Of a stretch of DNA of 64,000 nucleotides, positions 55,436 through 64,000 are shown in pieces. Under the pieces are notes generated by a model. That model was not told the origin of the DNA. It made no database searches and was given only the letters and a program-made list of their open reading frames with translations. The DNA is from Fredinandcohnia quinoae (GTDB taxonomy: Bacteria > Bacillota > Bacilli > Bacillales > Bacillaceae_L), in NCBI RefSeq assembly GCF_022427965.1, contig NZ_JAKTTI010000006.1, positions 1 through 64,000 on the forward strand, in the 5' to 3' direction. Both the position numbers and the translations under genes were made by a program. Numbering within the stretch: the first letter of the stretch is position 1; each line of letters begins with the position of its first letter.

Positions 55436-56404
55436 TCATAACGTTGGAATTTTTGTTTTTGCTAAGTATGCTCCACCAATTACACCTGCATCATTTCCTA
55501 ATGTAGCAATATTAATTTCCGCTGTGTCTCTAACTCTCGGAAAGGTATATCGTGAAAACTGATCCTTCAATGGCTTTAACAACCCTTCTCCCGCCTTCGA
55601 TACTCCTCCACCAATAACAATTTTTTCTGGATTAAGACTATTTGCAACATTTGCAATAGCTAGACCTAAATGGAATGTCACCTCATCAATTACTTCATTA
55701 GCTAGCTTATCCCCTGCATTTGCTGCATCAAAAACTGCTTTTGCTGATATTTCTCCAGTACTTTCAAATTCATCACGCAATATACTGCTTTGAGTAGTTG
55801 ATTTGACTGCCTCAGTTGCAAGTCTTACAATACCAGTTGCTGATGCCACTGTTTCAAGACAACCTGTTCTTCCACATCCACACGGAGCACCACCTTCTGG
55901 GATAGAAGTCATATGTCCAATTTCACCGCCTGCACCATTTGTCCCTCGGATCACTTCACCATTCGAAATTAATCCGCCACCAACACCTGTTCCAAGGGTA
56001 ACACAAATTACATCAAGTGCTCCCTCCCCTGCACCTTTCCACATTTCACCTATTGCTGCTATATTTGCATCATTATCTATTACAGTCTTTAGACCTGTTT
56101 TTTCTTCAAGCTCGTCCCTTAAAGGATAGTCTTTCCATCCTAAATTCGATGTTTCGTATACGATTCCATCAGTAAAATTAATTGGACCTGGTGCACCCAT
56201 TCCAATTCCAATAAATTGATCTTTTGTTAGGTTTGATTCGTTCATTTTTTCTAGTAAAGAGTTCGCAATATCTGTGATAATTGTTTTACCTGTTTTATCA
56301 GTAGGAATTTCCCACTTCTTAATAATTTCACCTTGCTGAGTTATAAATGCCATTTTTATCGTCGTTCCACCCAAATCAATTCCAATCAGTTGTTTCTCGT
56401 TCAT
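55436..56404 (-). CDS. glcK: Glucokinase (ROK family)
   Basis: 322 residues. The ATP site GIDLGGTTIKM and the zinc-binding ROK motif CGCGRTGCLE are intact. It phosphorylates glucose to glucose-6-phosphate. Part of the gluP-yqgQ-glcK cluster conserved in Bacillus. Confidence 0.95.
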   Translation of the reverse strand: MNEKQLIGIDLGGTTIKMAFITQQGEIIKKWEIPTDKTGKTIITDIANSLLEKMNESNLTKDQFIGIGMGAPGPINFTDGIVYETSNLGWKDYPLRDELEEKTGLKTVIDNDANIAAIGEMWKGAGEGALDVICVTLGTGVGGGLISNGEVIRGTNGAGGEIGHMTSIPEGGAPCGCGRTGCLETVASATGIVRLATEAVKSTTQSSILRDEFESTGEISAKAVFDAANAGDKLANEVIDEVTFHLGLAIANVANSLNPEKIVIGGGVSKAGEGLLKPLKDQFSRYTFPRVRDTAEINIATLGNDAGVIGGAYLAKTKIPTL

Positions 56405-56432
56405 TCCCCTTCACCTATCCTTTATCTTTTTA

Positions 56433-56642
56433 TTAATTTTTAGTCCTCTTTTCCATTTCCTTTACTATCTCTTGCCTTAGCAGAAATAAAGCCATTTGAT
56501 GGTCCTTTTGTTCTATTAATTGCGAGTTGTATAGTTCATTCATCTCGTCTTCCATTAATTGTAGATCTGCAAGACGGTCGCCTATATATATAATCGTTCC
56601 ATACTTTTTCAGAAACTGCATAACATCATATATGGTTTTCAC
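56433..56642 (-). CDS. yqgQ: YqgQ-family small protein
   Basis: 69 residues, helical and acidic-basic (MKTIYDVMQFLKKYGTIIYI...). Family structure is known as a small three-helix protein that may bind nucleic acid; role unknown. Lies between glcK and gluP. Confidence 0.9.
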   Translation of the reverse strand: MKTIYDVMQFLKKYGTIIYIGDRLADLQLMEDEMNELYNSQLIEQKDHQMALFLLRQEIVKEMEKRTKN

Positions 56643-56666
56643 ACATTCACCCTCTATTTATTACAT

Positions 56667-58217
56667 TTAATCTGTAGATCCGATAACTTCCTCTAATTCT
56701 TTTATTAATTTTTTATAGCTTTCATTATCTGGATTAGCACTGGCAGCATTTTCAGCAGATTCCTTTGCACTTTTATAATCCTGTAATTGAATATAAACTA
56801 ACGCAAGATTATAATGCGCCTCAGATAATGTTGGTTCTTCATTTGTGACAATTATTAAATGCTCCTTCGCCTGTTCGAACTTTCCAAGCTTGATTTCTGC
56901 AACCGACAAGTAAAAATAAAGCTCTGCTGAAGGTTCACCCTCATCTACAATATTATGTAGCAATTGATACGCCTCTTCAAAGTTATTTGCTTCTACTTCC
57001 TTCTGAGCCTTTTTTAACACAAATTGAGGATTATTTGACTGGGGTTGAATTTCATACCCGATATAAAACATGCTAAGCAATAATGTGACAGTAACAATTA
57101 ATCCAACCGCTCGTTTTACATATTGTTGATGATTCGGTAATTGTATAATACTTGTTGCTAAGAACCCTCCGATTAATCCACCAATATGTCCGGCATTATC
57201 AATGCCTGGTACAACAAAGCCAAAGATGAGATTAAAAATTATAACTCCAATTACATTTGCCCCCATCGTTCTAAAAAATAATGAGGGGTATGTCATTCCG
57301 AAAAATAATAGTGCACCAAAACAGCCAAAAATAGCCCCAGATGCTCCTGCAGATAATGCTGGACTAAATACAAAGCTTGCTAGACTTCCTGAGAATCCAG
57401 CGAATATGTATATCAATAGAAATCTAGGCTTCCCAAATATTCGTTCGATTGCAGTTCCTAAATAGTAAAGGGCGACTGTGTTCATTAACAAATGAAAAAA
57501 GCCTATATGTAAAAACATCGGAGAAAAGAATCGCCACCATTCCCCATCTAAGATGAGCAGATTTTCCTTGGCACCATACTTAATTAATGTGTTTGTGCTC
57601 GTGCTGCCACCATTTAACTCTAAAATACCAAACATAATAACCTGTATGGCGATTAAAAGATATGTAAAAAAAGGTTTTCCATTCTGAAAAAGTTTTTGGT
57701 CGGCTTTTGCCCGTTGATTTGCGATTGTTATCGTTTCTCGTTTTAATATTTCAATTTTTGCTTCGTCAATAAGTGATCCATCATCTTCAATTTCTAGCAA
57801 GATCTGAACCTTTTCTGCAAACAAAGCTAGTCCTTGCTCTTCATCCTCTGAAGTTATTACAATTGATTGTAGTGATGTTTGCTGCTTTTTCCCCGTTTGA
57901 AGTGGGTTTTCAACTCGAAAATGCCAGTCATCTACTGGTGAATATGTTGAGATATAAATATTTAACGCTTCAATTTTCCGAAGAAAAAGTTTTTGCCTTA
58001 ATTTTTCAACTTTTGCGGCAGTAATTTCCATATCCCTTTGCATCCAGTTACTCCAATCCAGATCATAACGGAGAAGTCGGATAATTCTCGGTTTATTCTT
58101 TTGTGTAGATTCCAACCATATTTCATTATTGCTCTGGGATATTTGTAGGATTCGGTAATCACCATTTACTAATAAACTATGGATCATCTTCCAATATGTA
58201 AAATCTTGCTTAAACAA
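56667..58217 (-). CDS. gluP: Rhomboid intramembrane protease GluP (YqgP)
   Basis: 516 residues: cytosolic N domain to about 180, rhomboid core with the catalytic Ser in GASGAIFG and His in AGHIGGLIGG, and C-terminal TPR repeats (about 405-510). Cleaves membrane proteins; in B. subtilis it acts in membrane quality control with FtsH. Confidence 0.94.
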   Translation of the reverse strand: MFKQDFTYWKMIHSLLVNGDYRILQISQSNNEIWLESTQKNKPRIIRLLRYDLDWSNWMQRDMEITAAKVEKLRQKLFLRKIEALNIYISTYSPVDDWHFRVENPLQTGKKQQTSLQSIVITSEDEEQGLALFAEKVQILLEIEDDGSLIDEAKIEILKRETITIANQRAKADQKLFQNGKPFFTYLLIAIQVIMFGILELNGGSTSTNTLIKYGAKENLLILDGEWWRFFSPMFLHIGFFHLLMNTVALYYLGTAIERIFGKPRFLLIYIFAGFSGSLASFVFSPALSAGASGAIFGCFGALLFFGMTYPSLFFRTMGANVIGVIIFNLIFGFVVPGIDNAGHIGGLIGGFLATSIIQLPNHQQYVKRAVGLIVTVTLLLSMFYIGYEIQPQSNNPQFVLKKAQKEVEANNFEEAYQLLHNIVDEGEPSAELYFYLSVAEIKLGKFEQAKEHLIIVTNEEPTLSEAHYNLALVYIQLQDYKSAKESAENAASANPDNESYKKLIKELEEVIGSTD

Positions 58218-58332
58218 TTTTTCTCCCCCTCAAATAGAGAGTCATCTAACTTCAAACACTTCTTTATATTATTGTATTATAAACTTCATTGTTTTGGTAA
58301 TGCTACTTGAAAATTTCTGAAAGAGCAAAAGA

Positions 58333-58360
58333 GAAACCTGTTGAACAATTCAACAGGCCA
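58333..58360 (-). terminator. Terminator after yqgO
   Basis: CCTGTTGAA / TTCAACAGG stem followed by TTTCTCTTTT on the minus strand. Confidence 0.88.
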
Positions 58361-58369
58361 CAAAATAGT

Positions 58370-58549
58370 TTAACGAAAAGCTTGGTGTATCATTCGATTT
58401 CTAATATACGGGACTTTCATTGAAGTTGTTATGAATAGCTTGCGAATCATTGCATTTCCAAATACTCGATTAAAAATTCGGTATCGATAACGATATAACG
58501 CATAAATTCCAGCAACGAGAAGAGTAATACGAGTTAATACACTTAACAT
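58370..58549 (-). CDS. yqgO: YqgO-like small protein
   Basis: 59 residues, MLSVLTRITLLVAGIYALYRY at the start (one membrane segment), then very basic. GGAGGG lies before the ATG at 58549. Name given from position between gluP and yqgN and from its size; function unknown. Confidence 0.8.
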   Translation of the reverse strand: MLSVLTRITLLVAGIYALYRYRYRIFNRVFGNAMIRKLFITTSMKVPYIRNRMIHQAFR

Positions 58550-58599
58550 TTAAATCCCTCCTACATATACTGTTTGATTTTTTATTTATTTTTATCCCA

Positions 58600-59388
58600 C
58601 TATATAGAATTAAAAAGGACAAAAGCTAATAGTGAAGCGAGGAAAATTGATAAAAAATTAACAACATCATTATTAAAAAAAGAAATTCCTTTTAGATAAG
58701 TTGTTTTCTTCCCACAATGTGAAATTTTTTCTGTTTCAATTCCACAGTTTGTACATTTATATAATACTTGTACATATCCACCAAGCACCGTATCAATTAT
58801 ATTTCCAATAAATCCAATCAATGATAAAATTACCAATGAATAAAAATGAATCCCATCCCATAAAAAATAGGAGAACGATGCAATAACAACAGCTCCTGCA
58901 AAACCCGCAATTGTCCCTAAAATAGAAATAGCTCCAGATGTACCAGCTTCTACCCTTTTTAGCTTTGACACCAAAATTGGCTTTCGTTTACTTAGGGTTC
59001 CAATCTCAGAAGCCCACGTATCAGCACAAGCAGCTGCGATAGACCCAATAAAAACGTATATCCATACATTTGATTGCGTAACTGTATATAATATCCCTGC
59101 AATAGCTGCAACTCCACCATTTGCAAAGACTTGAATAAAATCCCGTTGGTCCCCTTTTGCGACCTTATTTTCTACCGCTTGCTTTTGTTTTTTCTTATAT
59201 TTACTCCACATACTCGAACTTACAAAGAATACACCTAATATGATAAGTCCTTTGTAGCCAAATCCAATTGATACAAGGGTACCGACAATCATAGTTGCGA
59301 TACTACCTGAAATAGTAAGCGATTTTTGTTTCCAACCTGCAATAGCAACTATAATATTTACGATGATTAGAGTAAGTATGTTATTCAT
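58600..59388 (-). CDS. DUF92 family membrane protein
   Basis: 262 residues with about six membrane helices and DUF92 motifs (AACADTWASEIGTLSK, VEAGTSGAISILGT). Plant and cyanobacterial relatives include VTE6/phytyl-phosphate kinase, but the substrate here is unknown. Overlaps yqgN by 8 bases. Confidence 0.88.
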   Translation of the reverse strand: MNNILTLIIVNIIVAIAGWKQKSLTISGSIATMIVGTLVSIGFGYKGLIILGVFFVSSSMWSKYKKKQKQAVENKVAKGDQRDFIQVFANGGVAAIAGILYTVTQSNVWIYVFIGSIAAACADTWASEIGTLSKRKPILVSKLKRVEAGTSGAISILGTIAGFAGAVVIASFSYFLWDGIHFYSLVILSLIGFIGNIIDTVLGGYVQVLYKCTNCGIETEKISHCGKKTTYLKGISFFNNDVVNFLSIFLASLLAFVLFNSI

Positions 59389-59950
59389 TGCAATTAATCA
59401 TTTGCTCATTTGTAATTATTTTTTGAACAGGCAAATCAAAAGTTTCAATTGGTAAGGAATCAATTATTTGAATATCAAAGGCTAGGGAAATGGTATTCCC
59501 TTCATAGGTTGTTAAAAAGCGATCATAATATCCACCGCCATGGCCCAGACGGTATCCTTCCTTTGTAAAACGAAGTCCTGGAACAATTAGTAAATCAATA
59601 TCTCCCTGGTCAACTTCTTTTGTTTGATCTTCAATCGGTTCTTTTAATCCATAGAAGACCACCTCCAATTGAGAAAAAGATGTTATTTCGCGAAAAACAA
59701 GCTTTTTTGTCGAAGGTATGCATTTGGGGACAACAACTCTACGATTTGCTTTCCACGCCATTTTAATTAATTCTTCCGTATTTACTTCATGCTTTCCAGA
59801 AATAGTGATACCAATTGTCTTAGCATGATTCCATTCAGGTAAAGTAATAATCTTTTCAGTTATACTTTTTGACCAGATTTTTAAAAAGGAATCATCGATT
59901 AACTGCAAATGTTCTTTCATTTCTTTTCGTAATACTTTCTTGGTTTCCAA
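59381..59950 (-). CDS. yqgN: 5-formyltetrahydrofolate cyclo-ligase
   Basis: 189 residues with ATP/folate motif RLGHGGGYYDRFL near residue 130 and the basic N terminus (KKVLRKEMKEHL). Converts 5-formyl-THF to methenyl-THF. Second one-carbon enzyme of the window besides the gcv system. Confidence 0.95.
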   Translation of the reverse strand: METKKVLRKEMKEHLQLIDDSFLKIWSKSITEKIITLPEWNHAKTIGITISGKHEVNTEELIKMAWKANRRVVVPKCIPSTKKLVFREITSFSQLEVVFYGLKEPIEDQTKEVDQGDIDLLIVPGLRFTKEGYRLGHGGGYYDRFLTTYEGNTISLAFDIQIIDSLPIETFDLPVQKIITNEQMINCNE

Positions 59951-59969
59951 ATCACTTCCCCCTTTTTTA

Positions 59970-60002
59970 TAAAAAAAACAGCAGGAAATTGCTTCCCTAC
60001 TG
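59970..60002 (-). terminator. Terminator after rpmGA
   Basis: ACAGTAGGGAA / TTTCCTGCTGT stem with a run of eight Ts on the minus strand, immediately past the rpmGA stop. Confidence 0.9.
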
Positions 60003-60152
60003 TTACTTTGTTTCGCGATGTAATGTTACCTTTTTAAGTCTTGGGCTATATTTTTTAACTTCAAGACGGTCAGGGTTATTACGCTTATTTTTAGTTGTAA
60101 TATAGTTACGATCACCAGTTTCAGTACAAGCTAAAGTGATTTTAACACGCAT
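60003..60152 (-). CDS. rpmGA: 50S ribosomal protein L33
   Basis: 49 residues ([20 protein letters not shown] ... [14 protein letters not shown]). Only one Cys, so it is the zinc-free (C-minus) form; in Bacillus such copies support growth when zinc is short or serve as the main copy. GGAGG precedes the ATG. Confidence 0.97.
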   Translation of the reverse strand: MRVKITLACTETGDRNYITTKNKRNNPDRLEVKKYSPRLKKVTLHRETK

Positions 60153-60332
60153 GTTGATTTCCCTCCAAACATTAAAGCTTTAATCAGACTTACCTATCAT
60201 ACCATTTTAAAAAAGGAATTTCTAGTACTATTTTTAGACAAAATTGACTTTCTCATACAAAGTTCGCATTGTTTCTTATATAATTGTACGATACTATTTA
60301 ATAGTGAGGAAGAATAATGAGGTGAATATAGT

Positions 60333-60575
60333 ATGGAATATGCAATTATTGGTTTACTTTCTATAGCAATTATATTGTTAATCATTTCTTTTTTTGGTCG
60401 GGATAAGGTGAAGGTTTTAGAAGAACAAGTAGATCAATTAACCTTAACTGTAATGCAAGAATCATACGTTCTTAAGAAAAAGCTAAAGGTTCTCGAAGAA
60501 GAACTTCTAATGAATGATACGAGCTTTGAAATTACTCCTACCACTTCTAACATAACAAAATCGAATAGTGATTGA
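60333..60575 (+). CDS. Small membrane-anchored coiled-coil protein
   Basis: 80 residues: one N-terminal membrane helix (IIGLLSIAIILLIISFF), then a coiled-coil-like charged segment (VKVLEEQVDQLTLTV ... LKKKLKVLEEELL). GAGGTG precedes the ATG. No family recognised. It faces away from rpmGA and has its own terminator. Confidence 0.75.
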   Translation: MEYAIIGLLSIAIILLIISFFGRDKVKVLEEQVDQLTLTVMQESYVLKKKLKVLEEELLMNDTSFEITPTTSNITKSNSD

Positions 60576-60597
60576 AGTGACCGACTACTACTTACTA

Positions 60598-60632
60598 AGA
60601 GTGTAAAATCTTTATGGTTTACACTCTTTTTG
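60598..60632 (+). terminator. Terminator
   Basis: AGAGTGTAAA / TTTACACTCT stem followed by TTTT, after the small coiled-coil gene. Confidence 0.92.
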
Positions 60633-60765
60633 TATAAGAAAAATCAATTGTAAATGTGGTGTAAAAGATTTGTTAAGAATGTCGAATATCTATAGAAAAT
60701 GACTACATTTAAATAGATAATGGTGAGGAAATACTTACCATCATGATAAATGTAGGAGGAGTAGC

Positions 60766-62526
60766 ATGTTTAGAAATCGTGTAGGAAATATGAAAGACAC
60801 AAATCTAAACCGAAAGAGATTCCGATTTTCAAAATGGGAAGACATTCCCCTGGTTAAGAAATTATTTATTACTTTTTCAATTACAATAGGCTGTTTTATT
60901 CTTTCTACAGGTATAGTTGCCATCTACTCATACCTTGTTCTTACTGATATTGAAACTGTTAAAACGAGGGGGGATCAAGCGGTTCAGACGACCGAAATTG
61001 GATCACTTATACAGGCTAAGGATATTAGAATCGCTGATTACATCACCTTTTTACAAGATAAAGATGTGAAGGAATACAGAAAAATTCGAAATAAATTAAA
61101 TTTATCAATTGACAAAATTGAGCAAGAAATGACATCAAAGGAATTAATACAAAGAATCACCAAGCTCAAACAAAATAATGATAAAATTGATGATATATTT
61201 ATTGGTACTATTACTCCAGCAGTTGTACGTATGGATGAACAAATCTATACAGATGCACGAAAGGAAATTTCTGAACTAAGAGAAAAAAACGTGACAATAT
61301 TAGATCAAATAAGAAATGATGTGAATAAAGAAAGTTACATAGCAGTTAATACTGCACAAGAAAAAATGATTAGCTTAATCGTAATTCTTGTATTGGGAAT
61401 CCTTCTTTCATCAATTATAAGTGGATTTATTTTATATTTCGTAACTCGTTCGATTAACCGAAATTTAAACGATGTTGTAAATCTTGCAACATCGATAGCT
61501 GAAGGAAATCTAATTTCAAATGAACTTACATATAGTGGAGTAGATGAAATTGGTCAATTAACAAAAATAATGAATCATATGCGTAACAGTCTTTATCATA
61601 TTGTTACAAGCGTCCATAACGTTTCGGAAAATGTCTCCCAACAAAGTGAGCTTGTTCGATATTCTATTAAAGAACTAGAGCAAGGAAGTGAGCAAATTAC
61701 ATCAATGATGGATCAGCTTTCTTCAGGAGCTGAAGAACAAGCTGAAGTATCAAATGATATATGCCAAACTCTTGATGAATTCACTGAGAAAATTGCTCAA
61801 GCAGCCAAAAAAGGAGATGAGTTACATAAATCATCTCAATATGTATTAGAAGTTACAAACAAAGGATATTCATCTATGAGTGAATCGATTAATGAAATGG
61901 AAGAAATATACATTAAGATTAAAAAGGCATTTGAAAGAGTAAAAGAACTTGAGTCAAAATCAAAGGATATTACAAAGTTAATTGAAGTTATCAAGGCTAT
62001 CGCTACTCAAACAAATTTACTAGCCTTAAATGCTGCGATTGAAGCAGCAAGGGCTGGTGAATCTGGAAAAGGATTCTCTGTCGTAGCCGATGAGGTTCGA
62101 AAGCTTGCTAATGAATCTGAAGCATCTATAAAAGAAATAACAAATATTGTTGTCGGGATTCAACAGGAAGCAAAGGAAGTCTCACAAAACTTAAGAGAAG
62201 GATACAAACAAGTAGCAATCGGTACAAAGAAAGTAGAAGGCACCGGAAAAAACTTCGCTGTTATAAAACATGAAATAGAGCTGATTACGAATACAATAGA
62301 AAATATTTCTATTATTATCAACACAATTAATGCAAATGGAACCCAAATTAACGAATCAATTAATGATATATCTGGAACCACACAAACATTTACATTTGGG
62401 GCTCTTCAATCGGTTTCTAGTGTACAAGAGCAACACGCAGAACTTGAAAAGGTCTCAAATAATGTTGATAGAATGGTAGACAATACTACTGAATTATCAA
62501 ATTTAATTAAGCATTTCGTAATATAA
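60766..62526 (+). CDS. Methyl-accepting chemotaxis protein
   Basis: 586 residues. TM1 lies at about 34-58, a helical extracellular four-helix-bundle sensor follows, TM2 at about 203-226, then HAMP and the signalling domain with the hairpin tip [25 protein letters not shown] precedes the ATG. Ligand unknown. Orphan receptor, without che genes nearby. Confidence 0.95.
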   Translation: MFRNRVGNMKDTNLNRKRFRFSKWEDIPLVKKLFITFSITIGCFILSTGIVAIYSYLVLTDIETVKTRGDQAVQTTEIGSLIQAKDIRIADYITFLQDKDVKEYRKIRNKLNLSIDKIEQEMTSKELIQRITKLKQNNDKIDDIFIGTITPAVVRMDEQIYTDARKEISELREKNVTILDQIRNDVNKESYIAVNTAQEKMISLIVILVLGILLSSIISGFILYFVTRSINRNLNDVVNLATSIAEGNLISNELTYSGVDEIGQLTKIMNHMRNSLYHIVTSVHNVSENVSQQSELVRYSIKELEQGSEQITSMMDQLSSGAEEQAEVSNDICQTLDEFTEKIAQAAKKGDELHKSSQYVLEVTNKGYSSMSESINEMEEIYIKIKKAFERVKELESKSKDITKLIEVIKAIATQTNLLALNAAIEAARAGESGKGFSVVADEVRKLANESEASIKEITNIVVGIQQEAKEVSQNLREGYKQVAIGTKKVEGTGKNFAVIKHEIELITNTIENISIIINTINANGTQINESINDISGTTQTFTFGALQSVSSVQEQHAELEKVSNNVDRMVDNTTELSNLIKHFVI

Positions 62527-62527
62527 A

Positions 62528-62577
62528 AAGAAACGGTTCTGTGATCATAAAGTAAATCATAGAACCGTTTCTTATTT
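62528..62577 (+). terminator. Terminator after the chemotaxis receptor
   Basis: Long stem with AAGAAACGGTTCT / AGAACCGTTTCTT and TTATTT tail. Confidence 0.92.
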
Positions 62578-62585
62578 AAGTAAAA

Positions 62586-62614
62586 GTAAATAACCAATCT
62601 AAAGATTGGTTATT
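62586..62614 (-). terminator. Terminator at the end of phoU
   Basis: AATAACCAATCT / AGATTGGTTATT stem overlapping the phoU stop codon, then TTATTTACTTTT on the minus strand. Confidence 0.7.
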
Positions 62615-63269
62615 GGTTTAAATCATAACGTTTTCCGGTAACTTGATAAATAATGTTTTCCGTTATATTGGTAATATGATCACCAATACGTTCTACATAT
62701 CTACATATGAAAGCAAGCTGTGTGATTTGCTGAATGGATTCCGGTTTTCTTGTCATCAGTTCCATAAGCTCAGATATTAACTTGCCATACATTTCATCAA
62801 CCACATCATCTGTGTCTGCTACTTTTTTTGCAAGTGCTACATCTTTATTATAAAAGGCATCTATTGACTTCGATAGCATATCCTGAACAACATCAGCCAT
62901 TTTCGGTATTTCTTCAATAGGCTTAACTAGGTTCTCTGCTCCAATATGGATGGTTGATTTTGCAATATTTACAGCTAGGTCGCCAATGCGTTCCACATCT
63001 GAAGAGATTTTTAAGGCAACAATAATTTTTCGCAAATCTGTCGCAACAGGTGCTTGTTTTGCTATCATTAATATTGCCTTTTCATTAATTTCACTTTCCA
63101 TTTTGTTTAAAACACCGTCATTTTTTATAATCTGATTTGCTCTCTCAATATTTTGATCTTTTAATGAAGCGATTGCTTCAGTTATAGCTTGCTTTGATGC
63201 CTCTACCATGTCCAACAGCATTGTTTTTAAATGGTCTAAATCATTATCAAACTCTTTTCTAGTATTCAT
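62610..63269 (-). CDS. phoU: Phosphate transport regulator PhoU
   Basis: 219 residues, two repeated three-helix PhoU domains with the metal-cluster acid motifs (DVERIGDLAVNIAKST, VERIGDHITNITE). Damps phosphate uptake and PhoR signalling. ATG 63269 sits behind GAGGGGG. Directly follows pstB. Confidence 0.95.
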   Translation of the reverse strand: MNTRKEFDNDLDHLKTMLLDMVEASKQAITEAIASLKDQNIERANQIIKNDGVLNKMESEINEKAILMIAKQAPVATDLRKIIVALKISSDVERIGDLAVNIAKSTIHIGAENLVKPIEEIPKMADVVQDMLSKSIDAFYNKDVALAKKVADTDDVVDEMYGKLISELMELMTRKPESIQQITQLAFICRYVERIGDHITNITENIIYQVTGKRYDLNQ

Positions 63270-63284
63270 GAGAATCCCCCTCAA

Positions 63285-64000
63285 TTATCCGAATCTACCA
63301 GTAATGTAATCCTCAGTGCGTTTATCAAAAGGAGTCGAAAATATTTTTGCTGTCGAATCTATTTCCACTAATTCTCCCATTAAGAAGAATGCAGTTTTAT
63401 CTGATACCCTTGCAGCTTGTTGCATATTGTGAGTTACTACTACAATTGTATATTGTTTTTTCAACTCCAATATTAGCTCCTCGATTTTTAATGTGGAAAT
63501 GGGATCTAATGCTGATGTTGGTTCATCCATCAAAAGTACATCTGGCTTAGTTGCCAATGCACGTGCAATACAAAGACGTTGTTGCTGTCCACCCGAAAGT
63601 CCTAGAGCAGGTCCATTAAGACGGTCCTTCACTTCATCCCAAAGTGCTACATCTTTTAACGTCTTTTCAACTATTTCTTCTAAATCAGCTTTCTTGCGTA
63701 TTCCATGAATTCTTGGTCCATAAGCAACGTTATCATAGATTGACTGTGGAAATGGGTTCCCTTTTTGAAATACCATCCCAATTTTTTTCCGAAGCTCGAC
63801 TAAGTCCACTTTTGAATTAAGAATATTTACACCATTATAATTAATTTCTCCAGACATTTTTACATCAGGTACCATTTTAATCATTAAGTTTAAGGTTTTA
63901 ATAAATGTTGACTTTCCGCATCCTGATGGACCAATTATTGCCGTTACTTCATGATTATTAATCTGAAAATCGATACTTTTTAGTGCGCGATGTTCTCCAT
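63285..64000 (-). CDS. pstB: Phosphate ABC transporter ATPase PstB (5' truncated by window)
   Basis: At least 238 residues; the reading frame is open to the window edge. Walker [10 protein letters not shown], signature LSGGQQQR and Walker [12 protein letters not shown] are present. An apparent start at 63884 is internal, past the Walker A. It forms the end of a pst operon with phoU. Confidence 0.95.
   Translation of the reverse strand, partial: GEHRALKSIDFQINNHEVTAIIGPSGCGKSTFIKTLNLMIKMVPDVKMSGEINYNGVNILNSKVDLVELRKKIGMVFQKGNPFPQSIYDNVAYGPRIHGIRKKADLEEIVEKTLKDVALWDEVKDRLNGPALGLSGGQQQRLCIARALATKPDVLLMDEPTSALDPISTLKIEELILELKKQYTIVVVTHNMQQAARVSDKTAFFLMGELVEIDSTAKIFSTPFDKRTEDYITGRFG

Overview
The window comes from a low-GC Gram-positive bacterium of the Bacillaceae. 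This rests on gene order: gcvT-gcvPA-gcvPB, yqhH, yqhG, sinI, sinR on one side and comGG-comGA, yqgX, yqgY, yqgU, yqgT, yqgS, glcK, yqgQ, gluP, yqgO, yqgN, rpmGA, phoU, pstB on the other, as in Bacillus subtilis. The genus cannot be fixed from the sequence alone.

Layout. 1-410: 5' end of a 16S rRNA gene (minus strand), its leader and promoter. 622-4876: glycine cleavage operon (minus) behind a tandem glycine riboswitch. 5074-8603: yqhH-yqhG, a c-di-GMP-I riboswitch, then sinI and sinR (plus). 8662-18227: lasso-peptide locus (minus) with two precursor genes, two ABC exporters, two HPr-kinase-like kinases, and one each of the macrolactam synthetase, leader-binding PqqD protein and leader protease, ending in a VanZ-like gene. 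18457-37156: about 19 kb exopolysaccharide (EPS) operon (minus) of epsA/epsB/epsC type with an EAR antitermination RNA between epsB and epsC. 37341-39096: small regulator genes and a second sinR-sinI pair in the opposite gene order. 39217-42369: yqzG, DUF2512, moaA, a Gly/Tyr-rich small protein, yqzE, aroK. 42510-46513: comG operon. 46698-64000: housekeeping genes ending in phoU and a truncated pstB.

The accessory island (8.6-38.6 kb) lies where B. subtilis carries tapA-sipW-tasA, between sinR and yqzG. No tasA, sipW or tapA gene was seen. A 16-bp inverted repeat close to GTTCTTAATAAAGAAC, which matches the SinR operator (GTTCTYT half sites in inverted orientation), recurs at about a dozen places. 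It sits at the eps promoter, upstream of the EAR, at both lasso promoters, at the XRE and DUF5658 mini-operons and at the second sinR. My reading is one circuit: c-di-GMP, through the riboswitch, sets SinI; SinI antagonises SinR; SinR controls both EPS matrix and lasso-peptide production. One precursor (16138-16275) is a clear paeninodin relative with a predicted Ala1-Asp9 ring and a C-terminal Ser. The second (13884-14030) keeps the leader but has no acidic residue at core positions 7-9, so it cannot form a standard lasso ring. That second product, and the SinR/c-di-GMP wiring of a lasso locus, are the most promising undescribed features here.
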